From Leucaena leucocephala (lineage: Eukaryota; Streptophyta; Magnoliopsida; Fabales; Fabaceae): 64,000 nt of DNA. The notes under the pieces are model-generated. The model made no database searches. It was given only the letters and a program-made list of their open reading frames with translations, and had not been told where the DNA came from. This document shows positions 1-10,660 of this stretch, piece after piece (position 1 is the first letter of the stretch; each line of letters begins with the position of its first letter). The stretch covers positions 3,220,861 to 3,284,860 of the forward strand of contig CM073534.1 of NCBI GenBank assembly GCA_037074615.1, in the 5' to 3' direction. A program made the translations under genes and the position numbers.

Positions 1-76
1 TCCAACCAGTAGTCCTTCAGGCTTTGCAATATTTATGAGTAGCATATAAACTCGCTACCCATCTTAAGTTTTAATG
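1..76 (+). repeat. Partial D monomer at the left edge
   Basis: This is the 3' end of a D monomer cut by the window boundary. It is the same sequence as the end of the D monomer of u1 (1177-1252), including the GTAGCAT variant near the end. The array therefore continues to the left of the window. Confidence 0.95.
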
Positions 77-369
77 TGGATTATCGTATCCCATTTCTTT
101 ACCCAATTGTGTCATACACGGCCCCAACCGGGGATTAGGTGTTTTGACTTGGCTGGATGAAAATGTTGGGAACTTTGCACTAATTTGGAATTGAGTGAAA
201 AGTCACAACCACCTCGGTTCTTGCAAGCACTACTGGATGCCTGTTTCGTGTTGAAATTCATTGAATGAGTTAACAAACGAGCGATACATGCTCTCTAACC
301 AGTAATTGTTTGCCTTTTGTACTATTTATGAATTGAATATGAGCGCCCCAGCCATCGTAAGTTCCGATG
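77..369 (+). repeat. Monomer A (reference copy, 293 bp)
   Basis: It opens with a degraded dyad (GGAT, then ATCC). It carries CCCCAACCGGGG at about 123-134, which becomes CCCCAACCGCGG from u24 onward. It shares with monomer C the block GGGAACTTTGCACTAA, the GTTAACAAACG block and the tail GCCATCGTAAGTT, so A and C form one monomer class. The second dyad, ATTCATTGAAT, lies at 256-266. Variant sites that mark subfamilies include AACCAG/AACTAG near 300, GAGTTAAC/GAGCTAAC near 270 and ACGAGCG/ACGGGCG near 279. Confidence 0.9.
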
Positions 370-385
370 TGGATTATAGAATCCA
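370..385. repeat. Dyad 1 in monomer B: TGGATT / AATCCA
   Basis: Perfect 6-bp arms with a 4-nt spacer (ATAG). The same position is perfect over 7 bp in C and degraded in A and D. It recurs at the start of each B monomer through the array. Confidence 0.85.
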
Positions 386-418
386 ATTTCCTCACAAAAT
401 TGTGACTTATAAGACATC

Positions 419-437
419 AAGCACTGACCAAGTGCTT
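419..437. repeat. B-specific hairpin: AAGCACT / AGTGCTT
   Basis: Perfect 7-bp arms around a 5-nt spacer (GACCA), found only in monomer B. It persists in every B copy I inspected, including units where neighbouring bases vary (for example the ACATC to ACAGC change just upstream in u25, u27, u32, u33, u36 and u40). Confidence 0.8.
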
Positions 438-550
438 CAAATTTGTTGAAGGTAAATGTACGGAACCTTTACACTGTTTTGGAACTGGACAAAAGTCGCA
501 ACCACGTCAGTTTCTTGTATGTACCATTGGATGCCCGCCTTCATTTTGGA

Positions 551-561
551 ATTCGTCGAAT
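551..561. repeat. Dyad 2 in monomer B: ATTCG-T-CGAAT
   Basis: Perfect 5-bp arms about one base. The homologous site is ATTCATTGAAT in A (256-266), ATTCATGGAAT or ATTCATCGAA(T/C) in D (1139-1149), and ATTCATCCGGT in C (843-853). All start 179-182 bp from the monomer start, so this is a second shared symmetric element. Read as a 17-bp window from 551, the B copy matches 7 of the 9 core positions of the mammalian CENP-B box (TTCG, A, and two of CGGG); it is not a canonical box. Confidence 0.8.
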
Positions 562-661
562 GAGTGAACAAGTGTCACAGATAGTCTCCAACCAGTAACC
601 GCTTACTTTTTACACTATTTATCAACAGAATGTAAACCCGCTACCCATCTCTAGTTTCACT

Positions 662-679
662 TTGGATTATAAAATCCAA
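662..679. repeat. Dyad 1 in monomer C: TTGGATT / AATCCAA
   Basis: Perfect 7-bp inverted repeat with spacer ATAA, the longest version of the monomer-start dyad. The flanking base changes (CACTTTGG to CAATTTGG from u32 on, except u34 and u35) leave both arms intact. The 1-bp deletions in four units lie just outside the right arm. Confidence 0.85.
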
Positions 680-956
680 GTTCCTCGTGAAATTGTATCA
701 TATGGACACCAGCTAGTGATCAAGCCTTTTGACTTTGCTAAGGGTAAACTTGGGGAACTTTGCACTAACCTGGAACTGAGTGAGAAGCGCCAACCACCTG
801 AATTTCTTGCAAGTACCATTGCGTGCCCGCTTTCGCATCGAAATTCATCCGGTGTGTTAACAAACGGGGGATAGATATTGTCTAACAAGTAATTAGTTGC
901 CCTTTGTACTACTTATGAATTGAATGTAAGCTCACTAGCCATCGTAAGTTTCAATG
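663..956 (+). repeat. Monomer C (reference copy, 294 bp)
   Basis: It starts at a perfect 7-bp inverted repeat with a 4-nt spacer (662-679, one base overlapping B). It is closest to monomer A, with the same GGGAACTTTGCACTAA and GTTAACAAACG blocks. The second dyad is degraded here (ATTCATCCGGT). The site AAGCGCCAACC of u1-u11 and u13 changes to AAGTGCC in u14, u19 and u20, and to AAGTGAC in u12, u15-u18 and from u21 onward. It also hosts the four 1-bp deletions at TTCG/GAAATTG (u23, u25, u27, u32). Confidence 0.9.
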
Positions 957-1252
957 TGGACTATAGAATCAAATATCTTTACAAAATTGGGTCTCATTAC
1001 GCAACAAGTAGAGATCAAGTGTTTTGGCTTTGTTGAAGGTACATGCAAGGAACCGTTGCACTGTTTTGGAATTCAATAATACATCACAACCGCCTCAGTT
1101 TCTCAGAAGTACTATTGAATGCCCTCTTTCATTTTGAAATTCATGGAATGAGTTCACAAACGTGTCATAGATTTTCTCCAACCAGTAGTCCTTCAGGCTT
1201 TGCAATATTTATGAGTAGCATATAAACTCGCTACCCATCTTAAGTTTTAATG
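957..1252 (+). repeat. Monomer D (reference copy, 296 bp)
   Basis: It opens with TGGACTATAGAATC, a degraded version of the dyad seen in B and C. It shares most blocks with B (GTTGAAGGTA, CACTGTTT, CTCCAACCAGTA). The second dyad sits at 1139-1149 as ATTCATGGAAT in left-subfamily units and ATTCATCGAA(T/C) in most later ones. Diagnostic sites are CTCATTACGC (left) against CTCGTTACGC (right), and GATCAAGTG against GATCAACTG (u37, u39, u41, u43-u45, u47-u51). Confidence 0.9.
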
Positions 1253-4200
1253 TGGATTATCGTATCCCATTTCTTTACCCAATTGTGTCATACACGGCCC
1301 CAACCGGGGATTAGGTGTTTTGACTTGGCTGGATGAAAATGTTGGGAACTTTGCACTAATTTGGAATTGAGTGAAAAGTCACAACCACCTCGGTTCTTGC
1401 AAGCACTACTGGATGCCTGTTTCGTGTTGAAATTCATTGAATGAGTTAACAAACGAGCGATACATGCTCTCTAACCAGTAATTGTTTGCCTTTTGTACTA
1501 TTTATGAATTGAATATGAGCGCCCCAGCCATCGTAAGTTCCGATGTGGATTATAGAATCCAATTTCCTCACAAAATTGTGACTTATAAGACATCAAGCAC
1601 TGACCAAGTGCTTCAAATTTGTTGAAGGTAAATGTACGGAACCTTTACACTGTTTTGGAACTGGACAAAAGTCGCAACCACGTCAGTTTCCTGTATGTAC
1701 CATTGGATGCCCGCCTTCATTTTGGAATTCGTCGAATGAGTGAACAAGTGTCACAGATAGTCTCCAACCAGTAACCGCTTACTTTTTGCACTATTTATTA
1801 ATAGAATGTAAACCCGCTACCCATCTCTAGTTTCACTTTGGATTATAAAATCCAAGTTCTTCGTGAAATTGTATCATATGGACACCAGCTAGTGATCAAG
1901 CCTTTTGACTTTGCTAAGGGTAAGCTTGGGGAACTTTGCACTAACCTGGAACTGAGTGAGAAGCGCCAACCACCTGAATTTCTTGCAAGTACCATTGCAT
2001 GCCTGCTTTCGCATCGAAATTCATCCGGTGTGTTAACAAACGGGGGATAGATATTGTCTAACAAGTAATTAGTTGCCCTTTGTACTATTTATGAATTGAA
2101 TGTAAGCTCACTAGCCATCGTAAGTTTCAATGTGGACTATAGAATCAAATATCTTTACAAAATTGGGTCTCATTACGCAACAAGTAGAGATCAAGTGTTT
2201 TGGCTGTGTTGAAGGTACATGCAAGGAACCGTTGCACTGTTTCGGAATTCAATAAAACATCACAACGGCCTCAGTTTCTCAGAAGTACTATTGAATGCCC
2301 TCTTTCATTTTGAAATTCATGGAATGAGTTCACAAACGTGTCATAGATTTTCTCCAACCAGTAGTCCTTCAGGCTTTGCAATATTTATGAGTAGAATATA
2401 AACTCGCTACCCATCTTAAGTTTTAATGTGGATTATCGTATCCCATTTCTTTACCCAATTGTGTCATACACGGCCCCAACCGGGGATTAGGTGTTTTGAC
2501 TTGGCTGGATGAAAATGTTGGGAACTTTGCACTAATTTGGAATTGAGTGAAAAGTCACAACCACCTCGGTTCTTGCAAGCACTACTGGATGCCTGTTTCG
2601 TGTTGAAATTCATTGAATGAGTTAACAAACGAGCGATACATGCTCTCTAACTAGTAATTGTTTGCCTTTTGTACTATTTATGAATTGAATATGAGCGCCC
2701 CAGCCATCGTAAGTTCCGATGTGGATTATAGAATCCAATTTCCTCACAAAATTGTGACTTATAAGACATCAAGCACTGACCAAGTGCTTCAAATTTGTTG
2801 AAGGTAAATGTACGGAACCTTTACACTGTTTTGGAACTGGACAAGAGTCGCAACCACGTCAGTTTCCTGTATGTACCATTGGATGCCCGCCTTCATTTTG
2901 GAATTCGTCGAATGAGTGAACAAGTGTCACAGATAGTCTCCAACCAGTAACCGCTTACTTTTTGCACTATTTATTAATAGAATGTAAACCCGCTACCCAT
3001 CTCTAGTTTCACTTTGGATTATAAAATCCAAGTTCTTCGTGAAATTGTATCATATGGACACCAGCTAGTGATCAAGCCTTTTGACTTTGCTAAGGGTAAG
3101 CTTGGGGAACTTTGCACTAACCTGGAACTGAGTGAGAAGCGCCAACCACCTGAATTTCTTGCAAGTACCATTGCATGCCTGCTTTCGCATCGAAATTCAT
3201 CCGGTGTGTTAACAAACGGGGGATAGATATTGTCTAACAAGTAATTAGTTGCCCTTTGTACTATTTATGAATTGAATGTAAGCTCACTAGCCATCGTAAG
3301 TTTCAATGTGGACTATAGAATCAAATATCTTTACAAAATTGGGTCTCATTACGCAACAAGTAGAGATCAAGTGTTTTGGCTGTGTTGAAGGTACATGCAA
3401 GGAACCGTTGCACTGTTTCGGAATTCAATAAAACATCACAACGGCCTCAGTTTCTCAGAAGTACTATTGAATGCCCTCTTTCATTTTGAAATTCATGGAA
3501 TGAGTTCACAAACGTGTCATAGATTTTCTCCAACCAGTAGTCCTTCAGGCTTTGCAATATTTATGAGTAGCATATAAACTCGCTACCCATCTTAAGTTTT
3601 AATGTGGATTATCGTATCCCATTTCTTTACCCAATTGTGTCATACAGGGCCCCAACCGGGGATTAGGTGTTTTGACTTGGCTGGATGAAAATGTTGGGAA
3701 CTTTGCACTAATTTGGAATTGAGTGAAAAGTCACAACCACCTCGGTTCTTGCAAGCACTACTGGATGCCTGTTTCGTGTTGAAATTCATTGAATGAGTTA
3801 ACAAACGAGCGATACATGCTCTCTAACCAGTAATTGTTTGCCTTTTGTACTATTTATGAATTGAATATGAGCGCCCCAGCCATCGTAAGTTCCGATGTGG
3901 ATTATAGAATCCAATTTCCTCACAAAATTGTGACTTATAAGACATCAAGCACTGACCAAGTGCTTCAAATTTGTTGAAGGTAAATGTACGGAACCTTTAC
4001 ACTGTTTTGGAACTGGACAAAAGTCGCAACCACGTCAGTTTCTTGTATGTACCATTGGATGCCCGCCTTCATTTTGGAATTCATCGAATGAGTGAACAAG
4101 TGTCACAGATAGTCTCCAACCAGTAACCGCTTACTTTTTACACTATTTATCAACAGAATGTAAACCCGCTACCCATCTCTAGTTTCACTTTGGATTATAA

Positions 4201-5956
4201 AATCCAAGTTCCTCGTGAAATTGTATCATATGGACACCAGCTAGTGATCAAGCCTTTTGACTTTGCTAAGGGTAAACTTGGGGAACTTTGCACTAACCTG
4301 GAACTGAGTGAGAAGCGCCAACCACCTGAATTTCTTGCAAGTACCATTGCGTGCCCGCTTTCGCATCGAAATTCATCCGGTGTGTTAACAAACGGGGGAT
4401 AGATATTGTCTAACAAGTAATTAGTTGCCCTTTGTACTATTTATGAATTGAATGTAAGCTCACTAGCCATCGTAAGTTTCAATGTGGACTATAGAATCAA
4501 ATATCTTTACAAAATTGGGTCTCATTACGCAACAAGTAGAGATCAAGTGTTTTGGCTTTGTTGAAGGTACATGCAAGGAACCGTTGCACTGTTTCGGAAT
4601 TCAATAAAACATCACAACCGCCTCAGTTTCTCAGAAGTACTATTGAATGCCCTCTTTCATTTTGAAATTCATGGAATGAGTTCACAAACGTGTCATAGAT
4701 TTTCTCCAACCAGTAGTCCTTCAGGCTTTGCAATATTTATGAGTAGCATATAAACTCGCTACCCATCTTAAGTTTTAATGTGGATTATCGTATCCCATTT
4801 CTTTACCCAATTGTGTCATACACGGCCCCAACCGGGGATTAGGTGTTTTGACTTGGCTGGATGAAAATGTTGGGAACTTTGCACTAATTTGGAATTGAGT
4901 GAAAAGTCACAACCACCTCGGTTCTTGCAAGCACTACTGGATGACTGTTTCGTGTTGAAATTCATTGAATGAGTTAACAAACGAGCGATACATGCTCTCT
5001 AACCAGTAATTGTTTGCCTTTTGTACTATTTATGAATTGAATATGAGCGCCCCAGCCATCGTAAGTTCCGATGTGGATTATAGAATCCAATTTCCTCACA
5101 AAATTGTGACTTATAAGACATCAAGCACTGACCAAGTGCTTCAAATTTGTTGAAGGTAAATGTACGGAACCTTTACACTGTTTTGGAACTGGACAAAAGT
5201 CGCAACCACGTCAGTTTCTTGTATGTACCATTGGATGCCCGCCTTCATTTTGGAATTCGTCGAATGAGTGAACAAGTGTCACAGATAGTCTCCAACCAGT
5301 AACCGCTTACTTTTTACACTATTTATCAACAGAATGTAAACCCGCTACCCATCTCTAGTTTCACTTTGGATTATAAAATCCAAGTTCCTCGTGAAATTGT
5401 ATCATATGGACACCAGCTAGTGATCAAGCCTTTTGACTTTGCTAAGGGTAAACTTGGGGAACTTTGCACTAACCTGGAACTGAGTGAGAAGCGCCAACCA
5501 CCTGAATTTCTTGCAAGTACCATTGCGTGCCCGTTTTCGCATCGAAATTCATCCGGTGTGTTAACAAACGGGGGATAGATATTGTCTAACAAGTAATTAG
5601 TTGCCCTTTGTACTACTTATGAATTGAATGTAAGCTCACTAGCCATCGTAAGTTTCAATGTGGACTATAGAATCAAATATCTTTACAAAATTGGGTCTCA
5701 TTACGCAACAAGTAGAGATCAAGTGTTTTGGCTTTGTTGAAGGTACATGCAAGGAACCGTTGCACTGTTTCGGAATTCAATAATACATCACAACCGCCTC
5801 AGTTTCTCAGAAGTACTATTGAATGCCCTCTTTCATTTTGAAATTCATGGAATGAGTTCACAAACGTGTCATAGATTTTCTCCAACCAGTAGTCCTTCAG
5901 GCTTTGCAATATTTATGAGTAGCATATAAACTCGCTACCCATCTTAAGTTTTAATG

Positions 5957-8900
5957 TGGATTATCGTATCCCATTTCTTTACCCAATTGTGTCATACACG
6001 GCCCCAACCGGGGATTAGGTGTTTTGACTTGGCTGGATGAAAATGTTGGGAACTTTGCACTAATTTGGAATTGAGTGAAAAGTCACAACCACCTCGGTTC
6101 TTGCAAGCACTACTGGATGCCTGTTTCGTGTTGAAATTCATTGAATGAGTTAACAAACGAGCGATACATGCTCTCTAACCAGTAATTGTTTGCCTTTTGT
6201 ACTATTTATGAATTGAATATGAGCGCCCCAGCCATCGTAAGTTCCGATGTGGATTATAGAATCCAATTTCCTCACAAAATTGTGACTTATAAGACATCAA
6301 GCACTGACCAAGTGCTTCAAATTTGTTGAAGGTAAATGTACGGAACCTTTACACTGTTTTGGAACTGGACAAAAGTCGCAACCACGTCAGTTTCTTGTAT
6401 GTACCATTGGATGCCCGCCTTCATTTTGGAATTCGTCGAATGAGTGAACAAGTGTCACAGATAGTCTCCAACCAGTAACCGCTTACTTTTTACACTATTT
6501 ATCAACAGAATGTAAACCCGCTACCCATCTCTAGTTTCACTTTGGATTATAAAATCCAAGTTCCTCGTGAAATTGTATCATATGGACACCAGCTAGTGAT
6601 CAAGCCTTTTGACTTTGCTAAGGGTAAACTTGGGGAACTTTGCACTAACCTGGAACTGAGTGAGAAGCGCCAACCACCTGAATTTCTTGCAAGTACCATT
6701 GCGTGCCCGCTTTCGCATCGAAATTCATCCGGTGTGTTAACAAACGGGGGATAGATATTGTCTAACAAGTAATTAGTTGCCCTTTGTACTACTTATGAAT
6801 TGAATGTAAGCTCACTAGCCATCGTAAGTTTCAATGTGGACTATAGAATCAAATATCTTTACAAAATTGGGTCTCATTACGCAACAAGTAGAGATCAAGT
6901 GTTTTGGCTTTGTTGAAGGTACATGCAAGGAACCGTTGCACTGTTTCGGAATTCAATAATACATCACAACCGCCTCAGTTTCTCAGAAGTACTATTGAAT
7001 GCCCTCTTTCATTTTGAAATTCATGGAATGAGTTCACAAACGTGTCATAGATTTTCTCCAACCAGTAGTCCTTCAGGCTTTGCAATATTTATGAGTAGCA
7101 TATAAACTCGCTACCCATCTTAAGTTTTAATGTGGATTATCGTATCCCATTTCTTTACCCAATTGTGTCATACACGGCCCCAACCGGGGATTAGGTGTTT
7201 TGACTTGGCTGGATGAAAATGTTGGGAACTTTGCACTAATTTGGAATTGAGTGAAAAGTCACAACCACCTCGGTTCTTGCAAGCACTACTGGATGCCTGT
7301 TTCGTGTTGAAATTCATTGAATGAGTTAACAAACGAGCGATACATGCTCTCTAACCAGTAATTGTTTGCCTTTTGTACTATTTATGAATTGAATATGAGC
7401 GCCCCAGCCATCGTAAGTTCCGATGTGGATTATAGAATCCAATTTCCTCACAAAATTGTGACTTATAAGACATCAAGCACTGACCAAGTGCTTCAAATTT
7501 GTTGAAGGTAAATGTACGGAACCTTTACACTGTTTTGGAACTGGACAAAAGTCGCAACCACGTCAGTTTCCTGTATGTACCATTGGATGCCTGCCTTCAT
7601 TTTGGAATTCGTCGAATGAGTGAACAAGTGTCACAGATAGTCTCCAACCAGTAACCGCTTACTTTTTGCACTATTTATTAATAGAATGTAAACCCGCTAC
7701 CCATCTCTAGTTTCACTTTGGATTATAAAATCCAAGTTCTTCGTGAAATTGTATCATATGGACACCAGCTAGTGATGAAGCCTTTTGACTTTGCTAAGGG
7801 TAAGCTTGGGGAACTTTGCACTAACCTGGAACTGAGTGAGAAGCGCCAACCACCTGAATTTCTTGCAAGTACCATTGCATGCCTGCTTTCGCATCGAAAT
7901 TCATCCGGTGTGTTAACAAACGGGGGATAGATATTGTCTAACAAGTAATTAGTTGCCCTTTGTACTATTTATGAATTGAATGTAAGCTCACTAGCCATCG
8001 TAAGTTTCAATGTGGACTATAGAATCAAATATCTTTACAAAATTGGGTCTCATTACGCAACAAGTAGAGATCAAGTGTTTTGGCTGTGTTGAAGGTACAT
8101 GCAAGGAACCGTTGCACTGTTTCGGAATTCAATAAAACATCACAACGGCCTCAGTTTCTCAGAAGTACTATTGAATGCCCTCTTTCATTTTGAAATTCAT
8201 GGAATGAGTTCACAAACGTGTCATAGATTTTCTCCAACCAGTAGTCCTTCAGGCTTTGCAATATTTATGAGTAGAATATAAACTCGCTACCCATCTTAAG
8301 TTTTAATGTGGATTATCGTATCCCATTTCTTTACCCAATTGTGTCATACACGGCCCCAACCGGGGATTAGGTGTTTTGACTTGGCTGGATGAAAATGTTG
8401 GGAACTTTGCACTAATTTGGAATTGAGTGAAAAGTCACAACCACCTCGGTTCTTGCAAGCACTACTGGATGCCTGTTTCGTGTTGAAATTCATTGAATGA
8501 GTTAACAAACGAGCGATACATGCTCTCTAACTAGTAATTGTTTGCCTTTTGTACTATTTATGAATTGAATATGAGCGCCCCAGCCATCGTAAGTTCCGAT
8601 GTGGATTATAGAATCCAATTTCCTCACAAAATTGTGACTTATAAGACATCAAGCACTGACCAAGTGCTTCAAATTTGTTGAAGGTAAATGTACGGAACCT
8701 TTACACTGTTTTGGAACTGGACAAAAGTCGCAACCACGTCAGTTTCCTGTATGTACCATTGGATGCCCGCCTTCATTTTGGAATTCGTCGAATGAGTGAA
8801 CAAGTGTCACAGATAGTCTCCAACCAGTAACCGCTTACTTTTTGCACTATTTATTAATAGAATGTAAACCCGCTACCCATCTCTAGTTTCACTTTGGATT

Positions 8901-10660
8901 ATAAAATCCAAGTTCTTCGTGAAATTGTATCATATGGACACCAGCTAGTGATCAAGCCTTTTGACTTTGCTAAGGGTAAGCTTGGGGAACTTTGCACTAA
9001 CCTGGAACTGAGTGAGAAGCGCCAACCACCTGAATTTCTTGCAAGTACCATTGCATGCCTGCTTTCGCATCGAAATTCATCCGGTGTGTTAACAAACGGG
9101 GGATAGATATTGTCTAACAAGTAATTAGTTGCCCTTTGTACTATTTATGAATTGAATGTAAGCTCACTAGCCATCGTAAGTTTCAATGTGGACTATAGAA
9201 TCAAATATCTTTACAAAATTGGGTCTCATTACGCAACAAGTAGAGATCAAGTGTTTTGGCTGTGTTGAAGGTACATGCAAGGAACCGTTGCACTGTTTCG
9301 GAATTCAATAAAACATCACAACGGCCTCAGTTTCTCAGAAGTACTATTGAATGCCCTCTTTCATTTTGAAATTCATGGAATGAGTTCACAAACGTGTCAT
9401 AGATTTTCTCCAACCAGTAGTCCTTCAGGCTTTGCAATATTTATGAGTAGCATATAAACTCGCTACCCATCTTAAGTTTTAATGTGGATTATCGTATCCC
9501 ATTTCTTTACCCAATTGTGTCATACAGGGCCCCAACCGGGGATTAGGTGTTTTGACTTGGCTGGATGAAAATGTTGGGAACTTTGCACTAATTTGGAATT
9601 GAGTGAAAAGTCACAACCACCTCGGTTCTTGCAAGCACTACTGGATGCCTGTTTCGTGTTGAAATTCATTGAATGAGTTAACAAACGAGCGATACATGCT
9701 CTCTAACTAGTAATTGTTTGCCTTTTGTACTATTTATGAATTGAATATGAGCGCCCCAGCCATCGTAAGTTCCGATGTGGATTATAGAATCCAATTTCCT
9801 CACAAAATTGTGACTTATAAGACATCAAGCACTGACCAAGTGCTTCAAATTTGTTGAAGGTAAATGTACGGAACCTTTACACTGTTTTGGAACTGGACAA
9901 AAGTCGCAACCACGTCAGTTTCCTGTATGTACCATTGGATGCCCGCCTTCATTTTGGAATTCATCGAATGAGTGAACAAGTGTCACAGATAGTCTCCAAC
10001 CAGTAACCGCTTACTTTTTGCACTATTTATTAATAGAATGTAAACCCGCTACCCATCTCTAGTTTCACTTTGGATTATAAAATCCAAGTTCTTCGTGAAA
10101 TTGTATCATATGGACACCAGCTAGTGATCAAGCCTTTTGACTTTGCTAAGGGTAAGCTTGGGGAACTTTGCACTAACCTGGAACTGAGTGAGAAGCGCCA
10201 ACCACCTGAATTTCTTGCAAGTACCATTGCATGCCCGCTTTCGCATCGAAATTCATCCGGTGTGTTAACAAACGGGGGATAGATATTGTCTAACAAGTAA
10301 TTAGTTGCCCTTTGTACTATTTATGAATTGAATGTAAGCTCACTAGCCATCGTAAGTTTCAATGTGGACTATAGAATCAAATATCTTTACAAAATTGGGT
10401 CTCATTACGCAACAAGTAGAGATCAAGTGTTTTGGCTGTGTTGAAGGTACATGCAAGGAACCGTTGCACTGTTTCGGAATTCAATAAAACATCACAACCG
10501 CCTCAGTTTCTCAGAAGTACTATTGAATGCCCTCTTTCATTTTGAAATTCATGGAATGAGTTCACAAACGTGTCATAGATTTTCTCCAACCAGTAGTCCT
10601 TCAGGCTTTGCAATATTTATGAGTAGCATATAAACTCGCTACCCATCTTAAGTTTTAATG
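5957..10660 (+). repeat. Units u6-u9: second copy of the 5-HOR superrepeat
   Basis: Unit starts: 5957, 7133, 8309, 9485. u6-u8 match u1-u3 almost base for base, including the private variants AACTAG in u3/u8 and CAGGGC in u4/u9 (monomer A). After about 9700 the copy becomes mosaic. u9 keeps the rare TTCATCGAATG of u4 in B but has the TTAATAG tail and TTCTTCGTG of u2/u3. This suggests a later exchange or conversion tract. Confidence 0.85.

Larger units (their letters stand above)
370..662 (+). repeat. Monomer B (reference copy, 293 bp)
   Basis: It begins with a perfect 6-bp inverted repeat (TGGATT, 4-nt spacer, AATCCA) at 370-385. It has a second hairpin-capable repeat of its own at 419-437. 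It shares CACTGTTTTGGAA, GTTGAAGGTA and the CTCCAACCAGTA block with monomer D. The second dyad, ATTCGTCGAAT, at 551-561 is perfect about a central base. The tail is the best subfamily marker. TTATCAACAG is found in u1 and u4-u6, and TTATTAATAG in most units up to u35. TTATTAACAG is found in u33 and u36 onward. Confidence 0.9.
77..1252 (+). repeat. Reference HOR unit u1 (A-B-C-D)
   Basis: First complete 1,176-bp unit, used as reference for monomer coordinates. I placed the start at the TGGATT that begins each monomer; the true phase is arbitrary in a tandem array. The lengths 293 + 293 + 294 + 296 sum to 1,176. u1 is of the left subfamily: CCGGGG in A, a B tail with TTATCAACAG, the GCGCC form in C, and ATCATTAC-type sequence early in D. 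EcoRI-type GAATTC occurs at 549-554 (B) and 1069-1074 (D), and I found it in the units I inspected. Fragments of about 520 and 656 bp would therefore be expected from the array. Confidence 0.93.
77..5956 (+). repeat. Units u1-u5: first copy of a 5-HOR superrepeat
   Basis: Unit starts: 77, 1253, 2429, 3605, 4781. u1, u4 and u5 share the CAACAG B tail and TTCCTCGTG in C. u2 and u3 share TAATAG, TTCTTCGTG and a D variant reading CACAACGGCC. The order u1-u2-u3-u4 is repeated at +5,880 bp as u6-u9. Line-by-line comparison of 1-3810 with 5881-9690 shows only four differences (at about 1067, 1692, 1867 and 2845). The two copies begin to differ more from about 3827. Confidence 0.85.

Noticed and set aside
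77..369. 147-bp internal subrepeat within the monomer
   Set aside because: Comparing the first and second halves of monomer A by eye shows no consistent alignment.
370..679. CRISPR array or phage-type direct repeats
   Set aside because: Repeats are contiguous 293-296-bp monomers without spacers, and no cas genes are present.
662..679. TATAAAAT inside the C dyad as a promoter TATA box
   Set aside because: The sequence resembles a TATA box, but there is no supporting initiator, transcript or gene downstream. It is more simply the spacer and arm of the dyad.
662..874. Recurring 70-codon plus-strand frame in monomer C as a gene
   Set aside because: It starts at TTG, overlaps an equally long minus-strand frame, has no recognisable domain, and is stopped by TGA in u12, u15-u18 and from u21 on. 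It is a by-product of the repeat.
667..888. Recurring 73-codon minus-strand frame in monomer C as a gene
   Set aside because: Open in nearly all units, but variable at the protein level, without a signal, motif or promoter context. Array homogenisation alone explains its persistence.
77..1252. rDNA intergenic spacer or tRNA-derived SINE array
   Set aside because: No rRNA segment, no A/B-box pair of a Pol III promoter in proper spacing, and no poly(A) or target-site duplications.
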